A stretch of DNA of 64,000 nt, from assembly GCA_004335635.1 (NCBI GenBank), contig QAXH01005157.1, positions 1 through 64,000 on the forward strand, read 5' to 3'. Both the position numbers and the translations under genes were made by a program. This document shows positions 47,001 to 59,061 of the stretch, one piece after another. Numbering within the stretch: position 1 is the first letter of the stretch; every line of letters begins with the position of its first letter. A model generated the notes under the pieces. That model did no database searches. It worked only from the letters and a program-made list of their open reading frames with translations, and was not told the origin of the DNA. This DNA is from Chloromonas sp. AAM2. Taxonomy: Eukaryota; Chlorophyta; Chlorophyceae; Chlamydomonadales; Chlamydomonadaceae.

Positions 47001-50000
47001 CTGCTCCAGCAGCCACTTCCGTTGCCACACCAGCTGCACCGCCAACAGCCTTGTCAGGTGCTGTAGTAGCAGCAGCCTCTGCAGCTGCCGCTACTGCTGC
47101 AGCAACAGCAGCTAGCTCTGCCGCCTCTGCAGGCGCAGCCGCAACATCTGCTGTGGCTAGCTCTATGCTTGCAATGGTGGAGACTCAGCAGGTGTGTTGA
47201 TTTAGCTAGCGATGATCGATATGTTGTAAGTGGTGTGTGCATGATAAGCCCGATGCTGTGGTAGCCATGCCTGCTTGAGAATTGTGTTTGAGATTCGTGG
47301 TTCGGATAGCTCGCTGTGCGCTTCAGAAGCGTTAACAGCACGCAAGCTCAGGCCAATGCCATGGTGTCACAGGATGGTGGCTGCTTGTGCTGCAGGTGTG
47401 GCGTGCCATGCATGACAACGTCCTCTCAGGGGCTGGTGACTCGAGCAATGATGAAGCTTCACCTCCGGCATGCCCTACCCAGGCCTCTGAGCTCTTCAGG
47501 AAAGGTGCCGGGGCTTGCCTGGATGCGCCCTCCGCCATCGGTGAGGTTTTGCAGCGCCAGCGAGCAGAGTACAGCAAGATGTGCTGTGCCCTGCGTGAAA
47601 ACGGCCTTCTGAAGGCAGGTGGGAGCAGCCCACCAGCGCCTGGCAGCCGCGGGCTCAGCGCCAGGTTGGACAGTGCACTGGGGACACTTGGTGTGGTTGC
47701 AACACAAACCACTTCTCCTTTGCCTGACATCCCTGAAGCTGCCATGGCTGCAGAGGAAGACACCAGAGTTGTCTCGCCGACAGCCATTGGTGAGGTGTTG
47801 TCTCAACAGCTTGAAGAATACGATGACATGCTGCACGCCTTGCAAGAGAATGGACTGCTCGGCCTTGTTGGCCTGGACCAGCCTGCCGACGCTGAATCAA
47901 CGGCTGCAGCTTCACCCAGCATCGCAGCACCTGCAGCATCAGCAGCCTCCAGCAGCGATGTGGTTGCGACAGGCATTACAGACTCTGCCAGCTCGGCTGT
48001 TGACAAGCCCACGCTGTCCACCCAGGAAGCAATTCAGAGGTTGCAGGAGCGAGGTTGGCAGGTGCAACACATGACGACCAAGCGCAAGCTGAAGCAGGGC
48101 GAGGCAGCACAGCTGTCTGTGCGATGCATCCTGCCATCAACCGCACCAACCCCATCTTCCGTCCAACTAGCAGCACCTGCTGCTGTTGCTGCTGACAGTA
48201 AGGGTGTTCAGGAGGCAGGTGTTGATGGCCCACAGGTGCCAGCACTGAACTCCCTTGGAGCTTGCATTGCTCAAGCGGCTGCTACACACAAGTGTGGCTG
48301 CGACTCAGGCAGTGCAGCTGGTGCTGTACAGATTGACACGGCCCAGCTAGACGATGTCACGCGGGACATCAGAACTGCATGGGGCCTGCCAGCTGATGCC
48401 ACCTCAGCAACAACAGCAGCAGCAGCACAGCAGGCGCCAGCTGTGCCGGTTATTGATAGCACCAGCATTTGGGTGATGTCGGGCAGCGTGTCATGCAAAG
48501 TGCGCATTGCGCCTCCGCAGCAGAGCGGCCCTGCACAGCAAACGCAGGCACCTGACGGCCCGCCTCTGGCTATGGCCTCCCTGTGCACAGACCGTGTGGT
48601 GCCAGCCATGCTGCGGCCACGAGATGTCATGCCAGATGCATCATCTACGCCTGGGGCGCCAAGCGCAAGCACCAGACTCGCCACAACCACCGAGTCCGCT
48701 GTAGCAGACCAACAGGTGGCACCTTCAGCAGCATCCGCAGAGCAGGCAATGCAGGCATCAGCCCCAGAGCCACTGATGGGCACTGAAGGCATCGCGAAGG
48801 TGATGACCTCAGCTGCAGCTGATGGGGCCACAGATGAGGCAGGCGAGGGAGTGCAGCTTGGCGACAACGTGCGTGTGGATGTGAACGTGCAGCCAGGTGG
48901 CAGCGTGCAGGTCGGTGTACACACACGCCAGGCCGACAAAACCGCACAGCCCAGTAACGAGCCAGAGGCTGGAACAGTCAGCAGCAAGGCAACGGAGGCT
49001 GCGGGCGTTAAGCGGCCTGTGGTGAGCAGTCAAGTGCATAGATCTGGTCACCGCTGGGAAGCGCGTCTGACGGTGGACGGTCAGCTCGTGCACAGGGCTT
49101 CATTCAAGGACGAAGGCATGGCGCGTGACTACGAGCAGCGCACGTTCAAGAGCCAGGTGAGCTCATGTTCTCTTATGTTGCAAAGAAGCGTGGCTCAGTT
49201 AGCATGGCTTAGTTAGCGTGTCCCTGCAGCTGGATAGGCAGTGCCAACACGAAGAGGCCCAACATAACAGCATGATAGCTAGCACCTGATTGTTTTGTTT
49301 TAGATTTTTGCCTTGCTGTTAGGCTCGTAGCCACGGTTGCCGTCCTTGCCGCATGCACTAGAGTTTGTTTTTTTGCAATTGAGCAAAAGATCACGATAGT
49401 GTCGTTGTCTTTCATGTCGTTTGCGCAGGTCACTGCTGATCCTGCCACTGTATCTTCCAAGGCTAGCAACCCTTCTGCCCCAGCCCCTGTTCCTGCCCTT
49501 GCCTCAAATGAGACAGCCTCCGCCAAGGAGCAGCACACGGAAAAACCGACTCAGGAGTCGTCTGCCACAGCCGCTGAAGATGCCGCTGCCGCGATTGGTG
49601 GCGCGTTTGTGAACGTTGCACCGTCTAACTCCATGCCTGCTGATGATGGCGCAGCTGCAATCGGTGGCGTTTTTGTGAACGTCGCACCCTCCGACTTCAC
49701 ACATGCTGATGATGTTGCAGCCGCAATTGGTGGCGCATTTGTGAGCGTCTTGCCCGCTGAACCCATGCCAACTGAGTCTACCAAGGATCAGTCTTCAGCA
49801 ACTGGGCGTGCATCTACTGCAGCTGGTGCAATCTCCGGTGCATTCATGTGCATTGCACCCACTGATGACGACTCCGATGTTGCACGATCTGCGTCTGCAA
49901 TTGATGCAGCACCTTCAGCCACTGCAAATGCATCTGCTGCGGCCGATGCCATGGCAAATGCGTTCTTATGTGTTGCGCCGACTGATGCAATGGTGCGTGG

Positions 50001-53000
50001 TGGTTGTGCCGCTAGTGTCCCGGAGCCTGCCGGCCATGCTGCGCCAACCTTGGCCGGATCTGCCACAGCAACTGGCACTGAGCCCACATCAGGTTTCCCC
50101 GCCCAAGCCGCAGATGAGCCCGCCCCTGACAAGAAGGCGTCATTGCCTCGTCCTTTCCGTCCCCCGTTCCAATCTCCCATGAGGGACCAACGCACTCACC
50201 CACTGACAGCCATACGCAAGGCGGCCGCAGCCAAGGCAGCCATGACCGCACCACCAGCGGATGCTGAATCAAGTTGGCCGAACATTCAAAAAATGGAAGA
50301 GTTCAATCAAAGGATGCGGGAAGCATGCATGGCAGCCAACGTCGCAGGCGATGTGTATGAACAGCGGCTGGCCAGGTTGGCCAGGCCTAGGATGGTCGGC
50401 CAGGATGCTGTGCCTATCCAGGCAATGCCAGCAGCTGATGGGGCAGTGAAGCCTGTTGAGGCAACGCCAGTCGTTGATGCAGTGCTGCCAGCCAAGGCGT
50501 CATCGGTTGTCAAGCCTCCCACTGAATCTGCTGAGGCAATTGCGCCTACTGAGCAGGCAGTGTCTGCCGCAGCAGCAGCAGCACCAGCCGACACACCTGT
50601 CCCGGCCAAGGCAGCTACTCAGGCAACCACTGATGTGCTCTCTGAAGCTGCACCGGTAGCTCAGAAGGTGACGGGTACCAGCTCAAAGGACGGCACAGTG
50701 GCACAAATCACTGATGCTGGTGTTGATGCTCAAGGCGTGGGTCAGGTGGCCGAATCCATCAGGGCAGCACCTGGCAATGACGACAAGCAGAAGGTAAGGA
50801 GGCATGCATGCCACCATGGGTACGATGTCACGTCATGCAAAGGCTCGGTAGTAGCTGGCTTGCTGGTCTTCATTGGGCATGCGTGTGCAACGCGTGGGCA
50901 TTTCATCCGTAAAGTCGGAGCTACATAGTCCAGCACTCCTGGAATGCTCATTGGATGATGGGCAAGGCAACCGTGAATAAAGGCTGTGTCTGCTTTTATA
51001 AAGGTGGATAATCTGCGCTTTTTGTCATGCCTGTGCATATGATGCCATTTGTCCTGATTTTGATTGGGGAGACATGCCTTCTGAAATGCCTTACAGGCCT
51101 CAGGCCCCTCTGTTGCGCAGCGTCGTGAGTACCAGCTGTACCGCCACGGAGGCCAGATGTATGTGCGGTACAGCGTAAGAGGCAGTACGTCCAAGGTGCG
51201 AGATATGCAAGATGTTTGGTACATGCAACATCTCGCGCTGGCCTCATCTGTACACAAACTGGTGCGTCTTCCCGATGTGCTGCAGCAGCACTCAATAGGT
51301 GTCGTCTGTGCTTGTACATTGTGTAAGGCCTTGCCTCTTGCAACGCAGGAGGATGCTGCTCAAGCACCTGGCAAGCCATCTCTGCCTGTCCTCGAAGTGG
51401 TCTCTCCAGGCCTGAAGGCAGAGCTGCGTGCAACAGGTCGGTCGCATGGCTTGTTGTGGCTGTGAGGGATTGGTGCACAGGGTCTGTGAGGGATTGGTGC
51501 ACAGGGTCTGTGAGGGATTGGTGCACAGGGTCTGTGAGGGATTGGTGCACAGGGTCTGTGAGGGATTGGTGCACAGGGTCTGCCATAACTGCTGCTGTAT
51601 GGCCTAACGTGCTCGGTCGCTAGTTGACGCCGTCCGTATAGGCTGCCGTCCTTTCCGTAATGCCGTGACCACAAAAAGCCTTCTGCCCCTTTGTTCCTGC
51701 CGCCACATTGGATCCAGTGGCGTGCTTGGAAACTGTCCCAGAACTGGCAAACATTTATTTTTGCTCTTTTTTTGTCCTCTGTGCAACCCAACCACATGCA
51801 ACTGTCTGTGAATGTCTGACAAGCGCCAGTTGCATCCAGACACGACACACTGAACCACATGCTCTTGTTTATGTTGGCGGGCGCAGTCAAGGGCGGCTCA
51901 TCCCTGGCGAATGACATGTGTGTGCATCACAAGGCGCTGCCACAGGACGGCACGGACACCAAGGTACGACACATGCAACTTGGCTTGCTACACTTCTTAC
52001 CTTTTGACGTGCGTTCAGTGCACCTACCCCTCAGACAAGCACACATATCACACAAATATCACACATGAACGTGCTGTAGACACTAGGGCACCACGTCAGT
52101 CCCAGCTCTCCAGGACTGGAATAGCCCTGCCCAAAGCCCAGCCTTGCCCAAAGCTTTGGTATGTTGATGTAGTCAGCAGGGTGTGTCCCTCCTGGCACTC
52201 TTGTAAGCGGTCGCATACTTTTACACTCCTATCTCTGCAGGCCTCAGGCCCCTCGATTGCACCACGTCGAGAGTACAAGCTGTACAGCCATGGAGGCCAG
52301 ATGTACGTGCAGTACGGAAGCATCTCAAAGACCACTGTGGACGCTGAAGGTACGTCTTGGCATCAGTCAAGATCTTATCTCACAAAACATGGCAGCGAAG
52401 ATGCGTTTCTCATCATCTCAGTAGATAGGTGTCTGTTGCAACAAGGTCATTGCCCATGGCCCAGGGCAACGACATGATGCAGTGTCATTGTGTGCGTGCT
52501 ATGCAACGCACATGCTGATTCTGCTGTGTGCAGCCACTCCTGTCGCCACTCCAACCATGGATGCAAACGCCACAGTTGATGTAAAGCAAGGCACATCCAT
52601 GGACGCCACAGCCCACAGTACAGAGGGCCCGGTGGGTGTTCCCAGGACAGGCCTTGGTGCACAGACCAGCACTGGGTGACTGCTCATTATGTGCGTTTTC
52701 TCATCAGCATAGCGGAGTTGTATGCTTGATGCTGCGCTGTCCAGGACGTGTGTGCCATCCCTTTCTTGCCTTGTGCGTCTTGGACTGTTCCATTCCCTCT
52801 TGGGTGGCCTTTGTACTCAGTGTGGCGCTGAACGTTTGGCTCTTGATTCCTTCGGGCAGCATCCATGCACTTGCCAATGCGTCTCAGGCAGCAATAGCAG
52901 TCACAGCATCAAGGCAGCTGCGACTAAGTGCTGTGATTGCGCGTGCTTGTGCAGGCTCCCGCTGACAGGTCCTCTTCAAGGGCAGAGAAGCAGAGGAAGG

Positions 53001-56000
53001 AGAAAACGCAGAAGTCGCCTGATGAGCAGGCTGTGTCGCCCGTCAGTGCAGGCGCAGCGGTGGTTGAGCTATGCGAGCACCACAGACTGACGGACAAGCC
53101 TCAGGTTTGTGGGCCCAACCTTTGATCATGTGCGTACTTGTGTTGCATGCATTGGCACGGTTGTAAAAAGAAGACAGTAAGCGTTGCTGGAAGCGTTGCT
53201 TTCCGTCCATGAGAGGTAGAGCCGGCTTTGCACAGCTTTTAATGAACACCTTGCGACTTGAACTTTCTGGCTCAGCACTAGTTAGCACGGCGTTCTCTCT
53301 CATATGTTCTGCTAGTGGTTGTGCATGTGCTGACCTGCATCGCATGGTTACCCCGCTGCCTCCTGCTGGTACCCTTGAATTGCTACTTACGTTTGCTGTT
53401 GCCGTGCAGGCATCAGGCTTGCCGGTTGCACCGCGCCGCGAGTACCAGCTGTACCGCCAAGCAGGACAGATGTACAAGCGGTACCATGAGACATGCAATC
53501 ATCACATGACTGTGGATGCCGAAGGTAAGCAACTTTCCTGCTCGTCACATGCCGTCTGAATAATACGTTTTTGAGTGTTGCTATTGATGTGCAATCCTGT
53601 GGGCAAGGCTGAGCTAGGCTCAGCGCAGAGATGGCAATGATTCGGTATGCACGTACTGATATCTGATGTCATTGCACGCAGTGGTTACCACCTTCACTCC
53701 TCCTCAGCACAAGGCTACCAAGGAAGACAGCAAGGAAGCAACCAAGGAAGTAACAACCTTTGAAGCTACTAAGGAAGCTACCAAGGACGCCAAGCAGGAG
53801 GTATCCACGAAGGCCACAGGTCAGACTGGGCATGCGGAGGGGCCTGCAGCGACCAGTGACGACGGCCGGGCAGCCCGCATGTTCGAGTTTGTGGCCACCA
53901 ACATGCTGCGCAAGAAGCCTCGCAAGGTGCGGACTTCACGCCGTGTAACTAATACCACTTCAGCTTGAACTGCAATCGGCGTTGCTACTGCGGCTGACAA
54001 CGGCAGCACGTGCATTTCGACCATTGATTTAGTAGTTGTCTGATCCACTACGATTGAATGCTCGTATTGAATGTTCATAGAGCACAAGACCATGTCACAT
54101 GAACAACTGCTGCAGTGGGCTCAAACAGACTGTCAAAAACGCGTGTGTCATGTCTCATGTGAACAGGCTGATGCAGTGGCCAAGGAAATCGCTACACTGG
54201 CCATCATTGACGCTCTGGAGCCCACACCGGAGACTGCAGGCCCAGCTGCCGACAAAGCAGCTGCTGACAAAGCAGCTGCCTCTTCTACTGAGCCCAGCAC
54301 TGCCGTTGCTCAGGCACGTGCCTCATCGGATGACGGGCATGCAGCCACCAGGGGCCGCGCTTCACAGACTGTAACATCAGACAGCCATGAGGTGAGAGGA
54401 GGCACAGAACTGATATTAACGTGCTGGTGTCTACATCCACTCACGAGTTCAATTACTTGCACCTGATGTGTATGCGCACTCAATTTGTTCAATTCAATGC
54501 GCTTGGATTTGTGCACTTGCAGCTCGATGCGTATGCAAACACACATGCAGCTTGAAGGCCACGAGCACATTGCAACTTGCAGGCAGTGTGATGTGATTCA
54601 CCTGACAATCACCTTGTATTGCTGGGCTGCTTCTTTCCAGGCACCAGCCCCTGCTGTTGCTTCTCGGCTAGGGGGCCAAGAGCAGCCGTCTGGAGCGCAG
54701 CTGTTTGTGCGGTACGACGCCGCTAACGCCATGATCACAATGGAGGTCTCAGGTAAGGTCAAGATGGCTGTTTGTTCTATCACTGGTTGCCATCTGACTG
54801 CCCATGCGCGCTGCAGCTCATGCATGTGTAGTCATGTCATGAGACCGTGTACAAGGGGTCAGAAGCTGCACCACACCAAAGCTGTAGCTGTCAGCTGTGG
54901 TACATCGTGTGCTGGTTTGGCTGGCGTGCTCTGGCTTCAACTGGGACTGCCATCTGCCTTTATCCTGTGTAGGCGTAAGTACACAGCTCACACCGACCTG
55001 TGCAAGGGCCTGGATGCTACTGCCGAAGCTTTTACCTGTGTTATGTCATGTGGCAGGATTCTCTGGTCAGCTCACACTTGATTACTAGGATGATTTGGAT
55101 GTCAAGCCCCAAACGACTGGGTGTTGTCCGCTGTCACAGACCTGCCTGATCATCCGTCCTGCCTTACTGCGGGTTGCCCAGGCACTGGCAACACAAAGGC
55201 AACCGAGCAGAAGCCGGCAGGATCGGTAGCAGCAGTGACAAAAGCTATCCTGTTCTTGCTCTTATGTTTTTCCAGGCACTGGCAACACGAAGGTGAACGA
55301 GCGGGACACGGAAGCCGCAGTGAGTAAGGTCATGTCCGGTCTGTCGCGTGGCGAGCGGCAGAGGGTGTACCGGAAGATGGCACTCGAGGCAGCAGCTGCT
55401 AACAGCGGTGCACGGAGCAGGCTGTCAACTGGCCCAGAGGCAGCTGCCAGTGGCACCGGCCAGGGCAGGCTGCCAGACAGCCCAGAACCAGCAAAGCCAG
55501 CCACGGATACCAGTAAGGTCACCAAACCGTCGGCCAGCCCTGAGCCAGCATCCAATAGTGCCAAGAGCGTCAAGCAGCAGGCACGGTCCCCTGGTGCACC
55601 TGAGGTGAACAGCCAGGCCAAGCCGGTTGGAATAAGCAGGCGAGGCCCAGTTGCAAAGAGCCCTGAGCCCGCTGCCAGTGGCGCCAGCGGTTGTAAGCCG
55701 GCAGGCAGTCCTGCACCGGCGGCCAGCAGTGCCAGCCAGGCCAAGCCGACGGCTGATGCCAGCCGGACAAAGCCCTCCAAGAGTCCTGAGCCAACCACCA
55801 CCGGCGACGGCAAGAGCAAGGCAGAGGGCGCAGGTGTCCGCAAGGCCCGTTCAGTCAGCCCTGGGCCTGCAGCAGCAAGCACGACCAAGGCTTCCCAACC
55901 AGTGAGTGCATTAGGTCTAGTTTGCATTTGAAACGCACATGGACTGCAATTGCCTGCACTACCGGCCCCAGAACTGCACCAAACTTTGTGAATCTGCTTT

Positions 56001-56950
56001 TGTGCTGGAGGTTGCAAACACCCTGCCTTGCTTTGGTTTCAGGGTCGTGCTCGCAAGGGCAAGTCCTTTGGCGTGGCGGAAGAGATTGAGAGGCGGTGGA
56101 CATTAGCGGCCGATTCCGACTACCAGGACCAACGAGTGGGCAGCAAAAAAGAGTTCTGCATGATGGACCCCGACACCTGGGACCCTCAGGACAGGCTCGA
56201 ATATGCAAGGCTCAGTGCGCTGTAAGTGCTTCACGGGGCCGATTTGAGGGCAGAATGACCGCTATGGTGTTTATCGCTCAAATTCTGTACGGCAGCTGTA
56301 GCATTGTTAATGACCTACCATGCTCGCCGTCTAGGTTTTGTATGGCTTACAGTACATTCCCAAGAACCAAGGCCCTTGAAAGCACAGCCATGCTATGCGT
56401 TCAACGATGTAGATGCCAGGGTGTGGAATCTACATTTGGTTCAGACGAGGCTTTTTTGTTGGTTTTGTGGCTGCAGAGTCTTTCCACTTGAAGCGGCAGA
56501 GGAGCAGCGGAGGATGCCAAAGGTGCAGGAGGAACGGAAGCAGACCCTCAAGGCAGAGGCACAGGCCAGGTAAGGGATTTTGTGTGGAAAAGGTGTGTGT
56601 ACACTTGACCTGATCAGGCCACTTGTCAGCATGATGTTTGACAGGCTGCAGTGGGCCTGATTTGACAGGTGCCTGGCAGCATTCACATAATTTGTAGTTC
56701 CCGTGGCATCATCATCAACATTGGATTGCGGTACACAGATTATGCCCGGTAAACTCTCGGTATGGTGGTCAGTGATGGATCATCGTGGCGATAGTCACAT
56801 GGCTAGCTGGATGTGTGTGGCAGACCCAGGTGGCTGACTAGGTGATGGCCACATGTCGTGCGATGGCGCAGGGCCTCGGCGTTTGAGGCGCGCATCAAGT
56901 CCCGGCAGGCGCAACAGGCCGAGGTGAAGAGGAACCCGAAGCTACCATGA
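44034..56950 (+). CDS. Giant gene A: ~2,709-residue low-complexity, modular, probably membrane-anchored protein of unknown family
   Basis: Twenty exons (44034-44315, 44457-44554, 44682-44975, 45157-47191, 47396-49156, 49429-50793, 51097-51195, 51349-51436, 51887-51963, 52241-52349, 52534-52631, 52955-53104, 53410-53524, 53682-53926, 54167-54391, 54641-54752, 55276-55901, 56043-56221, 56477-56569, 56872-56950) close exactly in phase to 2,710 codons. Order: transit-like N terminus (MASVTAVSSNPARFLKPW); conserved exon GVFRFTWALIDVPVRVVVSK; hydrophobic segment about 385-407 (VAFWVVSTLYFFFFLASVI); Cys array KCDLPPPKC about 448-492; paired ~33-residue repeats (AIGEVL...ENGLL) about 950 and 1033; a segment GHRWEARLTVDGQLVHRASF about 1450; 22-residue repeats AAIGGAFVNVAPS about 1542-1605; four RREYQLYR-type exon modules 1946-2385; and a basic Lys/Pro/Ser tail ending in charged helices. 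Otherwise Ala/Pro/Ser/Thr-rich. I recognise no family. A paralogue follows at 59062-61830. Plastid membrane location is inference. Confidence 0.7.
51460..51579 (+). repeat. 24-bp tandem repeat, five copies
   Basis: Five perfect units of CTGTGAGGGATTGGTGCACA + GGGT in the intron between exons 8 and 9 of giant gene A. Confidence 0.97.
51725..51765 (+). repeat. Repeat C, single copy
   Basis: CTGTCCCAGAACTGGCAAAC followed by a T-rich run, in an intron of giant gene A. No facing partner was seen. Confidence 0.7.
55182..55245 (+). pseudogene. Duplicate of an exon start (pseudo-exon) in giant gene A
   Basis: GCACTGGCAACACAAAGGCA then ACCGAGCAGAAGCC follows a CCCAG acceptor and closely matches the start of the true exon at 55276 (GCACTGGCAACACGAAGGTG then AACGAGCGG). 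No good donor follows it, so it is read as a partial exon duplication or a rarely used alternative. Confidence 0.5.
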
Positions 56951-59061
56951 GAGAGAGTAGGTGAGCACGTGTGCAGTACACACAGGGCTGTCTGCCATGG
57001 ATAGAAAATCACGGCGCAGTTATGAAACAATAGATACGTTTGCTTTGGTTTGCTGCAATTAATTGGCAGCGGGCAGTCTGCTAAACAACTGTCTGCTGAA
57101 CAACAGTCTGCTGAACAACTGTTGCCTGTGTTCGCTTGCTTGAAACTCACGTCTGATGGTGTGCTATGTGTGTGTTGAAATCCTTGCTTGCCTACAGGCC
57201 TGAAGCCACGTCGCCGGCACAGAATGCGGTTTGAATACCATGCGGCCACCTGTCGCTGAACTCGGCCAGTAAGCATGGCAGCGACATGTCACAGAATTCC
57301 AGGTTTGTACCATCAACCAGGCCATGTACACTAGCCAAAAAAGCATCAAGTGCGCCGAAATTTGTCAAGCTGGAGCAGGGGTGGAGCGGGATTTGTCCGT
57401 AGTATGTACCAGCCTGGAAGATATTGATTACATTAGTTACCACCAGGTAACTAATAACCAGTCTGCTGTTATGAAGCAGAACCAAAACTGTACTGGGTTC
57501 TGCCTGCTAGCAGGCTCTTCCTGCGTTTTGTTCAGTCACCAACGGCAGTGTTTGTAGTGATGACAGTGCAGGGGCCGCCTGGCCTTTTTGGCTGTTGCTA
57601 CATTAATTTGCTCGTGTATAGCAGAGTCTCAGTCACTTGTTGTATCCTTATGCATCGTGGTACCAAGCCATTATGTGTGTTGCCGTCTTCTGTATGATGT
57701 ACGTAGCTTGAAACAGCATGTGTATCAGCACGTTTTTTTTGTGTTTTACGCAGGACCTTTAGCCTGTTGAATTGCACTTGTTGCAGTAGTGAATCTCTGC
57801 CCGTAGCAACCATTTCACCGCACCGTCATGTGTTTAAGCAGCGCCCAGTTGACATAGCCCAGTTGTCACCCTTGAATGCACGAGCCCTTCTGAGGACAAT
57901 CAGCAGGACGACTGTTGCATAACAGTTTCTATGTGTTACCTTTTGTACCCTACTCTTATGTACTCTGCAATGCACGTGCTCGTCAGTTTGTGCTGTCTTT
58001 TGTACTGCATGTATCACCAGTAGTGGGAGCTGTACCTTGTATCTTTACGTTTGTAGTTTTGCTATTTTTGTTGTAGATAAGGCTTTCAGGTGTTGGACAA
58101 TGTACCGATGGATGGTCAGCCGCTTGATCTGCTCTTCTGGTGCTGGGGAACATGTACGTCCGCAGTGCAGAGTGCGCACCCTGATGACCATGTAGCCTTG
58201 AGCATGCGTTGCATAGTGATACTGCAAGGACAAGATGTAATGCTTCCTCGTCACGTTTGAATAGCTTCAGCCGCCAGCGGAAGCGTCAGCCTCGGCCGCC
58301 AGCTCATGAAGAGACAACTTTGGCTGATAAGCTCAACCACTTCGACAAAAGCTGGAATGTACTCCTGGTCATTGTCAGTATGCCCTGTAATGCTACAGCG
58401 CCAAACAAAAACAAACCACAACGACCACATTGCTGACACACACGCGTTGCTGAGACACACCGGTTCCAGCGTCAGTCCCAGGAATTGTCCCAGAAATGGC
58501 AAACGTTTTTTGATACAAAATACGGCCACATTGCAACAGCGCCAGCATAATAAATCCGCCAACCACATGACGCCCCGCGTTCTGATAGCAAAGATCATGA
58601 TGGCAACGCCGGGTCGGAGGTCAGGCCACTCGTCCGACGAAGCAACTGATCATTGCGGCAGTCCCAGAACGGACGGCCTTTATGCGTTTGATCGTCAGGC
58701 GAATCAACTGATCATTGTGGCGCGTCACGCTCGGCTGTCTGCGGCGACTAGGGCTTTTGTTCGCTTGGTGCGCGCTTGCGTTCGTTATTGAATTGCTTTG
58801 CTTTATAAACAGCATATTCATCGCTTACCCATGCAGTTGTTGCCGGTTGTTGTTGTGGCTTGAGCATGCGTCACACGATCGAAGGTAAAAAGCTGTGACC
58901 AATCGCCAATGACATCACGGATGCCGTCGGAGGCAAACTCATCAGGCAGACAAGTGAGTAGGATCGTATCTTTACAAACGCGACCACACACGATTCACAA
59001 GTGCGGCTCGTGCGCTTGACACGATCTCGGAGTTCATCATACAAGCCTTCCGAAAGTAGCC
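56951..59061. other. Intergenic region between the paralogues
   Basis: No gene is supported. It includes a single repeat C copy (58483-58513) and a near-repeat CAACTGATCATTG(C/T)GGC at about 58645 and 58707. Minus-strand segments near 58045-58380 read like protein over 40-70 residues but break frame at 58251-58254. Confidence 0.4.
58483..58513 (+). repeat. Repeat C, single copy (diverged)
   Basis: AATTGTCCCAGAAATGGCAA then ACGTTTTTTG. One base differs in the core from the other copies. Confidence 0.6.

Noticed and set aside
58045..58598. Protein-like minus-strand frames downstream of giant gene A
   Set aside because: The frame breaks at 58251-58254, the upstream part runs through a repeat C copy, and there is no ATG or family match.
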